Assembly: GCA_036267255.1 (NCBI GenBank)
Contig: DATAWK010000032.1
Location: forward strand, 62,001-126,000
DNA: 64,000 nucleotides
From: DATAWK01 sp036267255
GTDB lineage: Bacteria; Acidobacteriota; Terriglobia; Terriglobales; Acidobacteriaceae
Direction of reading: 5' to 3'
A model generated the notes under the pieces. The model made no database searches, had not been told where the DNA came from, and saw only the letters and a program-made list of their open reading frames with translations. Below are positions 50,862-60,455 of this stretch, piece after piece. Numbering within the stretch: position 1 is the first letter of the stretch; every line of letters starts with the position of its first letter. The position numbers were made by a program, and so were the translations under genes.

Positions 50862-53317
50862 TGTCCTTGTACCTCAGCGGTTCGGTTGCCGGCTTGGCGC
50901 GTGATCGGAGCGTAGGGCATTGCATTCCAAGCGGATTTCTTTTCTGCCTGGGACTGGCTCAGTTGTTCGAATGTCAAATTGAGAATGGGATAGTGACGCC
51001 AGTCGTTGTAATCGAAATGCCACCACTCAAACTCGTACACCTGGAATCCCTCGGACTCCATCACACGCCGCAAAAGATCGCGATGCCAGCGCTCGAGCGA
51101 AGTGCCTCCCGGATAAAGAGCATAGGACCTCTCGGACATTTCATCGTAAACGCCGGTCATTTCAATCGGCTTTCCGGTCTTCAGATCATAGAGAGTCAAA
51201 TCGACGGCGCATCCGCGATTGTGCCGGGAACCGTCCTTCGGATCGGCTACAAAAATCCGCTTATCCTCTGGAGTTGCATCCCAGAAGATCTTCGTAACAT
51301 ACCAGGGACGATATGCGTCATGAATCAACAACCCATAGCCGAGAGCTTTCAGCTTCCGGTTGGCGCGAACAACGGCTTCCGCAGCGGGACGTTGCATGAA
51401 CGCTTTGGCTTCGGAATAGACAGGCTCGCCAAGAAAATCATTTTTTGTCGCATAGCGGATATCAAGGTGGATGGTCGGATCGAGTTTCGTGAGGTCCACC
51501 AGATCGGGTTTCAAGAAATTGCCCGATTCGTGCGGAGGCTGCGCCGCCAGAGCTTCCTGCGTCAGGACAGCGATAGGCTTCAGGGGCTGCACGTGAAAGA
51601 TGCCGTTCTTGACTGCGCTCAGCGGCCTGCGCTTGAAGACGACGCCACTTATTTTTACCTGTGTGGCGTTGCCCTGTGCATCCCGCGTGAATATGGCCTG
51701 CGCTCCGTCGTAGAGTCCAGCATGAGGAAAATTGAATACATTTTCAGAGACTTCCGTCAGCGGCGCATAATCGAACCACTCGATCAGTGCGGTCAGCCTG
51801 GCATCTTTCTCAAAAATGTAAAGTCTGTCATAGTCCCACCCATACTCGCCCATCAATCCTTTCCAACTGCTTGGAGCGGGTGCAGGCATGGCAACCGCAA
51901 CGCGATGCAGAACCTGATTGCCAATCCGGATGCCATCTGGAACGGGAGTAATCTTCAATCCATATGCCACACGTCCGTCTTCGATGAGCGAATCGCCGAG
52001 CTGGCGCAGCCGGACTTTTTCTCCACCAGCCACGGGCAGCATGTAGAGTTCCCCATTTTCCGCCTTGAGATCCACTGCGGCCTGGCCCTGACCATAGCGC
52101 CCTGCGAGCTGTTGTACGCGTGCCAGCGGAATCGGCTCTGTAACGGGAATTTCAGGAAGCGGCTTGCCTTGTTTGGCCGCCAACATCAGCTGCAATGCTT
52201 CCTGCGCGACATGGGATGTGACCGCATTGGCGCTATCCATGGTGGTGACAGTGACCACGCCAAGTTGATCATCGGGCAACGCCGCAAGCTGGGTGGCGAA
52301 TCCGTAAATCGCGCCGCCATGTCCGATCTCGCGATGGCCGTCCAACTGTGAGATGTAGAAACCGATGCCGAAGCCGGTTTTATCTCCGGGCTTGACGAAT
52401 TGCGGCGTCCACATTTTTTGCAGTGTTTCTGCCTGCAGCAGTTGTCCGTGCGGGCCACGGCCACCATTGAAAAGCACGCTGAGAAATTGGCCGAGATCGA
52501 GCACCGTCGAATACATGCAGCCAGCCGGAGCCAGCCCAAGCTCAAACGTAGGCGCCGGGAACTGTAGACCGTCGTACGACCACATGGTTGCCCTGGCAAG
52601 CTGCTGCATAAGCTGCGGCTCGGGTTGAAACGCGCTATCGTGCAGCCCCATCGGGTCGAGGACAGCGTGCTGCAGATAGGTGGCGAAGGGTTGCCCGCTG
52701 TGCACTTGCAGAACATATCCGACCGTAGCCACGCCTGCATTGGAGTATTTTGTGTGGGTCTCCGGCGGGTACACCAGCGTCGTATCGTTCAAACTATGAA
52801 TTGTCGCGGCCAGCGTAGGCCCCGTGGGATCGAAATAATTTCCAACCGGAGGTTCGCGCAGAAGGCCGGAACGGTGCGACATCAACTGGCGAAGGGTGAT
52901 GGGTGTTCCATAGGGATTATGAGGATGAAAGTCAGGAAGATATGTCTGAATGGGTGCATCCAGATTGAGTTCGCCGCGCTCGACAAGCTGCATCACGGCA
53001 ATGTCGGTGAATAGCTTGGAAACCGATCCGATGCGATAGACGGTCTCGGCCGTTGCAGGGACTTTCTTGTCCGGATCGGCATAACCAAAACCCTGCGCCC
53101 AGACGATCTTCTGGCCATCGACCAAAGCGATAGAAAATGCGGGAAGCTGCTTATCCGTCATTTCATGGCCAATAAACTGGCTGAGCTGCTGTGCGATTTG
53201 CGTGTAGCCCGGCTGGGCAGCCACGTTGGGAGATTGCGCAACGAGAGAGCCGCACATTCCAACCAAAGCACTGGCGACGAATAGTTTTGCAACAGGAACC
53301 AAATTTTTGATCTTCAT
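50858..53317 (-). CDS. Fusion: class-C beta-lactamase-like serine hydrolase + VanX-type D-Ala-D-Ala dipeptidase
   Basis: An 819-residue exported protein. Signal peptide 1-28. Residues 38-405 form a beta-lactamase/DD-peptidase-fold serine hydrolase with SVSK (Ser98-Lys101), YSN (Tyr191-Asn193) and HGG near 355. Residues 420-600 are beta-rich, as in D-aminopeptidase-type C-terminal domains. Residues 615-800 form a zinc peptidase of family M15D (VanX/DdpX): HNRGCAVDLTLYD supplies the His and Asp ligands, and EWWH (Glu764, His767) supplies the catalytic Glu and last ligand. ATG 53317 follows AGGAGCAGG. It is the first gene of the pair and overlaps the next by four bases. Confidence 0.91.
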   Translation of the reverse strand: MKIKNLVPVAKLFVASALVGMCGSLVAQSPNVAAQPGYTQIAQQLSQFIGHEMTDKQLPAFSIALVDGQKIVWAQGFGYADPDKKVPATAETVYRIGSVSKLFTDIAVMQLVERGELNLDAPIQTYLPDFHPHNPYGTPITLRQLMSHRSGLLREPPVGNYFDPTGPTLAATIHSLNDTTLVYPPETHTKYSNAGVATVGYVLQVHSGQPFATYLQHAVLDPMGLHDSAFQPEPQLMQQLARATMWSYDGLQFPAPTFELGLAPAGCMYSTVLDLGQFLSVLFNGGRGPHGQLLQAETLQKMWTPQFVKPGDKTGFGIGFYISQLDGHREIGHGGAIYGFATQLAALPDDQLGVVTVTTMDSANAVTSHVAQEALQLMLAAKQGKPLPEIPVTEPIPLARVQQLAGRYGQGQAAVDLKAENGELYMLPVAGGEKVRLRQLGDSLIEDGRVAYGLKITPVPDGIRIGNQVLHRVAVAMPAPAPSSWKGLMGEYGWDYDRLYIFEKDARLTALIEWFDYAPLTEVSENVFNFPHAGLYDGAQAIFTRDAQGNATQVKISGVVFKRRPLSAVKNGIFHVQPLKPIAVLTQEALAAQPPHESGNFLKPDLVDLTKLDPTIHLDIRYATKNDFLGEPVYSEAKAFMQRPAAEAVVRANRKLKALGYGLLIHDAYRPWYVTKIFWDATPEDKRIFVADPKDGSRHNRGCAVDLTLYDLKTGKPIEMTGVYDEMSERSYALYPGGTSLERWHRDLLRRVMESEGFQVYEFEWWHFDYNDWRHYPILNLTFEQLSQSQAEKKSAWNAMPYAPITRQAGNRTAEVQGQ

Positions 53318-53782
53318 CCTGCTCCTGAGAACCGAGGGACGCCTGGGAATCGACGGGCGTCTGGCATTACTGCGGCCCGTTGGCGGAGTTGAATGCATTT
53401 ACAGTGGTTTATACCATCTCGATACAAACCATTCTGCCGGCCATAGAGTCATCTTGCGGAATCGGGTCTGGTGATCTTCCTGAGATTTACGTTGAGCATA
53501 CTTCCCCAACCGTGACGGAATCAATAAAAAACACTAGCAACAAGTGTTTGTGTATGTCAATACATTGTTTCCAGACTCACGTCTTGCCGGTGGGATTCCC
53601 TCTATTGACAGGCCTATTCATGAATCAACAAACGTTTCAATATCTCTGTGCTGTTTGGATCAGCCCAGATCCACAACCGGTCCACTTCCTGCCGTTCCCG
53701 TCGGGATAACGGGATGCAAAGTTTATGCGCTCATGCTCCAGCGAAATCGCCGAAGCACGAGCGCACAGAGTGTTCCCCGCCC
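53318..53782. other. Intergenic region between TonB receptor and peptidase fusion genes
   Basis: 465 bases. Apart from a weak terminator at 53522-53550 there is a TATAAA-rich part (53405-53430) that may carry the promoter of the fusion pair. Short open frames have no start signal or recognisable product. Confidence 0.5.
53522..53550 (-). terminator. Probable terminator of the utilisation locus
   Basis: On the minus strand AAACACT and AGTGTTT form a seven-base stem around TGTTGCT, followed by a T-rich run TTTATTG. It lies about 235 bases after the TonB-receptor stop codon and separates that locus from the fusion genes. Confidence 0.55.
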
Positions 53783-56700
53783 CTAGAACGACAGCCGCAA
53801 TGCGATCTGAAGGATTCGAGGATCATAGGTAGTGATGGCCTGCCCAAAGGTGCTGCTGCCGATTCCTGTGTCTACCTGGGAGAACTCCGTGTGGTTGAAG
53901 ACATTGAATGCTTCCAGGCGCATCTCCGCATTCAGGTTTTCGAAGACTTGCGTGGACTTCGCCAGGCTTATGTTCAGGTTGGTGTGACCGGGGCCACGGA
54001 ACTGATTGCGAGCTGAACCGTAGGTCCTTAGCGACGGCGTGCTGAGAACACAGTCGCGAGAGGCGAACTCATGCGCAATGTTTTGCTGGGCGCATGGCAC
54101 ACCGTTGACCGGATCGTCGAGCAGCGAAACATACTGCGCATTTGTAAACGTTGCGGGATTGAAGTAGGTGAGGTTCCTGGTGTTCAGAGCCTGGGTTGTC
54201 ACACCGTTATAGCCCGCGCCAAATAATGCGTTGGTAAGACCCGGATCGCCGGCACCGGAGGAGCCGGGATCGTTGTCTCCGGTGGATGGGTAGTTGGCGT
54301 TGACGTTCAGCGGAAAACCGGTGCGCCAGCTCAGGATGGGATAGAGGCCCCAGCCTTTGGTCAGGCGCGTGGGCCCGGAAGACCACATATGATCGAACGG
54401 AAGCTGCCAGCCACCGCTGAAGCTGATCGTATTCTGCACATCGTAATCGGAAGAGGCACGGAAAACATTCGGCTGATACACGGGCAAGTAGAAGGTGCGG
54501 TTCGCGATTCCGCTTTCGTTGTCGATGCTGTGACCCCAGGTATAGGCGAGCGTGAAGTAGGTCTGGCCAATCCGGCTATCGCTGACTTGTTTGGTCAGCG
54601 AAGTCTGAAGGCTGCTGTACGAGGCATTGGCTGCGCTGGTAAAGACGCTGACTCCTCCGGTAAACGGGCACTCCTCATTGGAGGGATCGACCAGAGAGCA
54701 CGCAGCGTTGATGATTGGACTTTTCTGATTCATGTTCAAGATGCGGTTGGTCGTTCCCAGAATCATCGCATTCATCAGCTTGCCTGCAATGAGCTTTCTT
54801 GAACTGCTGCCGACGTAGCTGATGGTAGCAATGAGATTGCTGGCGACCTGCTGTTGCAGGCTCAGATTGTATTGATAGATATAGGGCGTCCGAACGAAGG
54901 GATCGTCGGTGGTGGCGTTGAACGGCCCGAGCTGGCCGACCCAGTTGGTAATCTGCGACGGCGATGGCGTGGGGAACGGGTTGGGAATGCCATCGGCTCC
55001 ATAGGGATCCTGCAAAGGCGTCGGCTTGGTGAAGTTCGCCTGGCTGCCGTAGTGCGGGTTTGCGTACGAAGCAAATGGAGCGGCGCCGTTCTGATCGATA
55101 TTGTCGCGCCCACTGATGACGTCGTAGAAGACGCCGAAACCACCGCGGATGCTCATCTTCTGACTGTTCCCGGGAGCCCAGGCAAAACCGAAGCGTGGAG
55201 CAAAGTTGTTCTTATCGGGGAAGTAAAGGCCGGTGGGAGCGCCCTGGTCTCCAGGAAAGACCAACCCGGTTGGAGCAGCGGCGAAGCGGGTGGATTGCAG
55301 GCCGGGAAGAATGTCGTCGGTCCTGCCCCGCGTATCGGTCTTGGGCGTGTTGTATTCGTAGCGGAGACCGACAGTCAGGACCAGGTTGTTTGTCGCGCGC
55401 CATTCGTCCTGTCCGAAGAAATCGGTGGCCTTGGTTCGGATGTTGTTGGGCGCGGATGGACCCTGCTCAAAACTGTACGGATTTCCTACAAGAAAATCGG
55501 CGAACTGATTGCCAATGCTCGCTGGTTCCGTGGAGCCGAAGGAGAAATCTGAAGTCGCGGCGTAGCTGTACCGAAGATTATCCTGATACGCGGTGAAGCC
55601 TACACCGAACTTGAGGCCATGATTCCCGCGATACCAGCTGAAGGTGTCGGTATAGTCGTACGTGGTATCCGGAAAGGTAGTCGGCCCGTTTAAATTGAAA
55701 CCGGTGGAAAGGCCCGAGTCAAAAAAGAGGGCCGGGGGACCATAGGACAAATCAGGATTGATCTTGATGCCCAGCGCATTCGGCCCAGGCAGCGTCTCAG
55801 CCGGCTGGTCCTGCAGAATGTAGCTACGTTGCACGGTAGCGCGGGCTTCGTTGAGCATGTTCGTTGCGATGGTTTTGGTGTAATCGACATTGGCGAAGTA
55901 TTGATTGCTCTTGGTCGTATCGTTGTAACCCGGAACAGTTGCCTGGCCGTCTCCATACGGGAGTAACTGGTTGATACGGTTTCCGCCTATCGTGACACTC
56001 AAGCGATCTTTCGGAGTAATGGCAAAATCTAATTTTCCGGTCAACTCGTTTCTATTGTCTGTACCGCTCTGCGATGAATTGTAGATACCGGTCGGCGACG
56101 TTGGGATGAGGTTGGCCGCGATCATGCTGGCGGCCACTGGATTGATCTTCGCTGGATTGATGATTCCCTGCGCTGCATTCTTTGCGAAGGGCGCTCCGGC
56201 GGGAGATTCGAGAAAAGCCACCACGGAGGGATCCGGCCCATTGGCTGTGGCGTTAGAGAAATTGCCGTCCAACTCATCCGGAGTGAAGGTTGCAATCTGC
56301 GTCTCGGCGACCGCGGCAGTCTGCCGTTGCCCCTGATAGGCGAGGAAGAAGAAGTAGCGATCTTTCCCATGCAGAATGCCGGGAATTGTAAGCGGGCCGC
56401 CCAGGGTAGCGCCATACTGATTCCGCTTCAGAACATTCCTGGCGAGCCCTTCGCGATTGTTGAAAAAGCTGTTGGCGTTGAACGCGTCGTTGCGAAGGAA
56501 GTCAAAGGCGCTGCCATGAAAGTGATTCGTGCCCGATTTCGTTACGACACTGATGATGCCACCACCGTTGCGGCCATACTCGGCGGTGTAATTGCTCTTG
56601 AGGATACGGAACTCGGCGATGGAATCCGGATTGGGGTTGTACACGACGGTGTTTCCCAGCAGGTCAGTATTCAGGCCACCATTCAACAAGTAGGTGGTGG

Positions 56701-57256
56701 CGTCGGTTCTACCGCCGGAGATGCTGTAACTACCGCTGTTGGAGTCCGGGTTGGCTTCCGTGACGCCGGACTGCAGGCCCGCCAGGTCCAGAACATTGCG
56801 ACCATTGAGTGGAAGATCGAGGATTGCCTTGCCCGTTACCGAATCTCCAATCGTCGGGTTGATGGTTTCGACGCCCGTAGCCTGAGCATTCACCGTGACG
56901 GATTGTTTAGCTGCGCCCACAGCGAGGGTGATGTTGAAGCGCACGGATTCGTTAATCTCAAGCTTCTTCGGTTGCGTCGTTGAGGTAGCGAAACCGCTGT
57001 GCTCAACGGTCACGCTATAGACGCCGATGGGAAGCGCCAGCACCTCGAAGTAACCTTCCTTGTTCGTGACCGTGGCGGTGGCGACGCCGGTAGCGATGTT
57101 TGTCGCGGACACCTTCGCGCCAGCAACGACAGCGCCTTGCGAGTCAACCACGGTACCAACCACCCGGCCGGCCGAGGTCTGGGCGCGGAGCTGCACTCCA
57201 CCGAGAACAAACAGCAAACCAGCTAATCCAATCACCAGGAGATCTTTGAGTTTCAT
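53783..57256 (-). CDS. TonB-dependent receptor, Oar-like, with N-terminal carboxypeptidase-regulatory-like domain
   Basis: A 1157-residue outer-membrane protein. After the signal peptide (residues 1-26, ending LRAQ) comes a CarboxypepD_reg-like domain (about 30-110, GTVVDSQGAVVAGAKVSATN ... GYFEVLALPIGVYSVTVE). A plug follows (about 125-230, with LPLNGRNVLDLAGLQSG), then a long beta-barrel ending in a terminal aromatic, ALRLSF. This architecture is typical of Acidobacteriota receptors for oligosaccharides or other large substrates. ATG 57256 follows AAAGGA; the longer upstream frame lacks a signal peptide. It closes the glycosidase operon, 211 bases after GH2, and probably imports its substrate. 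Confidence 0.94.
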   Translation of the reverse strand: MKLKDLLVIGLAGLLFVLGGVQLRAQTSAGRVVGTVVDSQGAVVAGAKVSATNIATGVATATVTNKEGYFEVLALPIGVYSVTVEHSGFATSTTQPKKLEINESVRFNITLAVGAAKQSVTVNAQATGVETINPTIGDSVTGKAILDLPLNGRNVLDLAGLQSGVTEANPDSNSGSYSISGGRTDATTYLLNGGLNTDLLGNTVVYNPNPDSIAEFRILKSNYTAEYGRNGGGIISVVTKSGTNHFHGSAFDFLRNDAFNANSFFNNREGLARNVLKRNQYGATLGGPLTIPGILHGKDRYFFFLAYQGQRQTAAVAETQIATFTPDELDGNFSNATANGPDPSVVAFLESPAGAPFAKNAAQGIINPAKINPVAASMIAANLIPTSPTGIYNSSQSGTDNRNELTGKLDFAITPKDRLSVTIGGNRINQLLPYGDGQATVPGYNDTTKSNQYFANVDYTKTIATNMLNEARATVQRSYILQDQPAETLPGPNALGIKINPDLSYGPPALFFDSGLSTGFNLNGPTTFPDTTYDYTDTFSWYRGNHGLKFGVGFTAYQDNLRYSYAATSDFSFGSTEPASIGNQFADFLVGNPYSFEQGPSAPNNIRTKATDFFGQDEWRATNNLVLTVGLRYEYNTPKTDTRGRTDDILPGLQSTRFAAAPTGLVFPGDQGAPTGLYFPDKNNFAPRFGFAWAPGNSQKMSIRGGFGVFYDVISGRDNIDQNGAAPFASYANPHYGSQANFTKPTPLQDPYGADGIPNPFPTPSPSQITNWVGQLGPFNATTDDPFVRTPYIYQYNLSLQQQVASNLIATISYVGSSSRKLIAGKLMNAMILGTTNRILNMNQKSPIINAACSLVDPSNEECPFTGGVSVFTSAANASYSSLQTSLTKQVSDSRIGQTYFTLAYTWGHSIDNESGIANRTFYLPVYQPNVFRASSDYDVQNTISFSGGWQLPFDHMWSSGPTRLTKGWGLYPILSWRTGFPLNVNANYPSTGDNDPGSSGAGDPGLTNALFGAGYNGVTTQALNTRNLTYFNPATFTNAQYVSLLDDPVNGVPCAQQNIAHEFASRDCVLSTPSLRTYGSARNQFRGPGHTNLNISLAKSTQVFENLNAEMRLEAFNVFNHTEFSQVDTGIGSSTFGQAITTYDPRILQIALRLSF

Positions 57257-57467
57257 GTGTTCCTTTCGTATGCCCCGATACCCGGGGAAGGTGCAACAGG
57301 CCTCTTTGTCGACAAAACAGGATGCAAAAATATATCCATTCGCTATTTGGGACGAAATATATATCAACGATTTAATTCATGTCAATATTTTTATGAGCCT
57401 CGCCACGTGCATAAAATCCGCCCGGTTACGGAGGATGGCGCGGGCGATAAAGCCTGCGACTTCGCAG

Positions 57468-59627
57468 CTATTGCGGCGGAGTTGCTCCATCGAACCCGCC
57501 CAACTCCGGGTAGCGCCAGACCAGTTCCCCGGTTTGCGCCAAAAATCCTGTGGGGCGATAGAGACGCAATTCGAGATGAAGATACGTGGGGTCTTTCACG
57601 GTCCATTTCCCAAGGATTGTCTGGGCGGTTTCCATCGAGGTCACCGGCTGATCTCCGGTTGCGATTTCTTTGCCATCGGCGCTGTAGACCATCCATTGCG
57701 CGCGGTAGTGAACCAGCGGATAGGACGGAATCTCCTGTATGGAACGCCGGGCAATGTCCGCGCTGAAGCCGGCGGGGATACCGTTGCTGTCGAGCGTCCA
57801 ATGCAGATGGATGTGCGCGGGTTCATTCTCCTGCCGCCATACATAATAGGAAGGCTTGCGTTGCCGGTTTTGATCCACGACGCCGTGGTCCACGTAATGA
57901 TCCGGCTGACCGGGACGTAGATTGTGATACGAAGCGTAGTCCTGATAGCACCAGAGGATTGCTCCGGCGATCCAGTCCTGCTTTGCGAAAAGAGCCAGTT
58001 GTTTGCGGATCGTCTGAACCCGCAACTGATCGGCGGTCTGCGCGTTGGTTGCATAAATACCCGGCGTACCAAACTCCGAAATGATAAACATCTTGTCCGG
58101 GTAGTCCTTGCCGATCCTATTGATTGCAGCCGGAAGCTGACTCGCCGGTGCATCCCAGGTTCCAAAATATTCGTTCCACATGACAAAGTCGGCAAGGCTG
58201 GAAGCGTTGGTGGATGGATCATGAACAAAGGCGATCCGGTCATCGGCAAAACTGACAAAGCGCTGCGGGTTCAGTTTTTTGGCGAGCGCATACATGGTCT
58301 TGAAATAGGCGATGCCTCCCGGCGTGTCCGTCGCGCTCTCGTTGTCCGTGCTCCAGGCGAAGATGCTGGGATGGTTGTAATTCTGTTCCACCATTTCCGT
58401 AAACATGCGTTTGGCAAGCGCAATGACCCTGGGATTGGTCATCTGCTGCTCACTGAACTGCCACATGGGAATTTCGGGAATCATGAGTATGCCATTTCGA
58501 TCGGCATAGTTATAAATAAAGGGGTTCTGCGGATAATGCACCGGACGTGTGAGTGTGGTTTGCAGGTTCTTCAGGTCGTCGTAATCATGCAACATGGTGC
58601 CGCGTGTTTCGGCGAGGCCCTCCCACGGCGAGTCTTCATGCCGTGTCAAGCCGGTGAGCCGGACACGTTGCCCGTTGAGATAAAGATGCCGGTCTTTGAT
58701 CTGGATGGTTCTGATGCCGATGTTGTCATGAATAGAATCGAGAAAATCTCCATTGTCCCGCGTCAGGTCGCACACAACCGAATAGAGATAGGGATTGTCG
58801 AAGTCCCATAAATGGGGATTTTGAATGGTGAGAGGCACCACGACTTCCTGCCTGCCCGGTGTGACAGCGATGGTTTGCGTGGCGGATGCAATTGGCGTTC
58901 CTCCCGTCTGGGAGTACACGGCAAGGTGGATCTTCAGTTCTTCTTTTTTGCGGCTGTAATTTTCTATGGCGACGCGATCACTGATCTGGGCGCTGACCTG
59001 GGCCTGAGAGCCGGAGACGGTGCTGTCAATATGCTGCCAACGTACGAGAGACTGATCGTTGACGGTAAGCCAGACATCGCGCACGATGCCGCCATAGGGC
59101 CACCAGTCATAGATGCGGGAGCCAGGACCAGACTTGAGCGGCGCACCGGGAATGGTGTCGACTTTGGGTTGATTGTTGATCTCTACGGCGATGGTATTGA
59201 TGGGCTGCAGGTGGGAACTGACATCGAAATAATATTCCGTGTAGCCACCTTCGTGTTCTCCCAGCGACACTCCATTGAGCCAGACATGCGCCTTATAGAA
59301 GGTTGCGCCAAAGTGCAGCTCTACGTGCCGTCCGCGCAGCGATGGGTCCGCCGGAAATGTTTTGAAGTACCAGGCCGTCCCTTCATATCGCGAATATTTC
59401 CCGATGTTCCAGGTATTCGGCACGGAGACCGTCTCTGTTTCATCGGGAATGTTCTGAGACCATCCTTGTGCCTCGCCAACGTTGGCCGGATCGGTGCGGA
59501 ACTTCCAGTTTGCATTCATATCGATTCGAGTCGCACAAAGCGCATTCACAGACATGAAGCAAATCAAAACAAGCAGGAGGCTCTCGGTTATGCGTTTCAA
59601 TTTTTCAGTACAGAAATAAAACCTCAT
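57468..59627 (-). CDS. Glycoside hydrolase family 2 (beta-galactosidase/glucuronidase-like)
   Basis: A 719-residue exported glycosidase. Residues 1-33 include a signal peptide (LLLVLICFMSVNALCA). The sugar-binding jelly-roll (45-200, SVPNTWNIGKYSRYEGTAWYFK), the immunoglobulin-like domain (210-320) and the TIM barrel (325-620) are in the normal GH2 order. The acid/base Glu is in AWSTDNESA and the nucleophile Glu in FIISEFGTPG. The substrate cannot be fixed; GH2 covers beta-galactosides, mannosides and glucuronides. ATG 59627 overlaps the SDR stop codon (ATGA), so the two genes are translationally coupled. Confidence 0.93.
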   Translation of the reverse strand: MRFYFCTEKLKRITESLLLVLICFMSVNALCATRIDMNANWKFRTDPANVGEAQGWSQNIPDETETVSVPNTWNIGKYSRYEGTAWYFKTFPADPSLRGRHVELHFGATFYKAHVWLNGVSLGEHEGGYTEYYFDVSSHLQPINTIAVEINNQPKVDTIPGAPLKSGPGSRIYDWWPYGGIVRDVWLTVNDQSLVRWQHIDSTVSGSQAQVSAQISDRVAIENYSRKKEELKIHLAVYSQTGGTPIASATQTIAVTPGRQEVVVPLTIQNPHLWDFDNPYLYSVVCDLTRDNGDFLDSIHDNIGIRTIQIKDRHLYLNGQRVRLTGLTRHEDSPWEGLAETRGTMLHDYDDLKNLQTTLTRPVHYPQNPFIYNYADRNGILMIPEIPMWQFSEQQMTNPRVIALAKRMFTEMVEQNYNHPSIFAWSTDNESATDTPGGIAYFKTMYALAKKLNPQRFVSFADDRIAFVHDPSTNASSLADFVMWNEYFGTWDAPASQLPAAINRIGKDYPDKMFIISEFGTPGIYATNAQTADQLRVQTIRKQLALFAKQDWIAGAILWCYQDYASYHNLRPGQPDHYVDHGVVDQNRQRKPSYYVWRQENEPAHIHLHWTLDSNGIPAGFSADIARRSIQEIPSYPLVHYRAQWMVYSADGKEIATGDQPVTSMETAQTILGKWTVKDPTYLHLELRLYRPTGFLAQTGELVWRYPELGGFDGATPPQ

Positions 59628-60412
59628 GCAATGCCTCCACCATCGACGACAAGAGACGTTCCCGTGACCCAACCGGACATTGGGCTTACCAGGAATAGAA
59701 CGGCATTCGCCACATCCTCGGTTGAGCCGAGCCTGGCGAGTGGACGGTCTGCAGCTTCCTTCAGGAAAGCTTCCCGGTTGGCCCCCAATTGCGCACATTC
59801 GCTAAAAAACAGAGGCGTGGGGATGTCGCCCGGACAAACACAATTGACACGGATGTTCTGACGCCCATGATCGATTGCCATCGCGCGGGTCAGATTCAGA
59901 ACTCCTCCCTTGGCGGCGCAGTAGGAAGCGGCCATGGGACCGCCTTTGAGCGCCCATCCCGATCCGGTATTCACGACGCATCCTCCACCCCGGGCCGCCA
60001 TGTGCGGAATCACATTATGCGAAAGCGTGTAAATGCCCTTCAGCGTGATATCGATGGAGCGATCCCACTCATCTTCCTGCAAGTCCACAACATCTTTGCG
60101 GATCGCGATGCCGGCGTTGTTGCAGAGAATATCGATCCGGCCAAAAGCGTCGGCGACGGCACGAACCGCCTGCTGTGCGCTGGCGCCAGACATGACATCG
60201 CAAGGAATTGCAATTGCGTGACCGCCGGCTGCCTGAATGGCATCTGTGGTGGCAGCGCTTCCCTGCGCGTCGATATCGAAGACGGCAATCGTTGCGCCGA
60301 ACTCAGCCAATCGCATGCTGATGCCGCGTCCGATTCCAGAAGCAGCGCCGGAAACAATGGCGATTTTGCCTTCGAGGGAGAGCAGTTCTCCGGCACGTTG
60401 CACGATGTTCAT
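59624..60412 (-). CDS. SDR-family NAD(P)-dependent oxidoreductase
   Basis: A 262-residue classical short-chain dehydrogenase. The Rossmann motif is SGAASGIGRG (residues 21-30), followed by NNAGIA and the catalytic SYCAAKGG (Tyr-x-x-x-Lys), with the catalytic Ser in NTGSGW. It ends in the usual WVTGTSLVVDGGG. Asp in VFDID after the second strand suggests NAD+ preference. In this cluster it probably oxidises a sugar or polyol hydroxyl released by the glycosidases; the exact substrate is inference. Confidence 0.94.
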   Translation of the reverse strand: MNIVQRAGELLSLEGKIAIVSGAASGIGRGISMRLAEFGATIAVFDIDAQGSAATTDAIQAAGGHAIAIPCDVMSGASAQQAVRAVADAFGRIDILCNNAGIAIRKDVVDLQEDEWDRSIDITLKGIYTLSHNVIPHMAARGGGCVVNTGSGWALKGGPMAASYCAAKGGVLNLTRAMAIDHGRQNIRVNCVCPGDIPTPLFFSECAQLGANREAFLKEAADRPLARLGSTEDVANAVLFLVSPMSGWVTGTSLVVDGGGIA

Positions 60413-60455
60413 TGGATTCCCTCTTCCTTCTACTCCTGAAGTTTTTTGACCGTCT

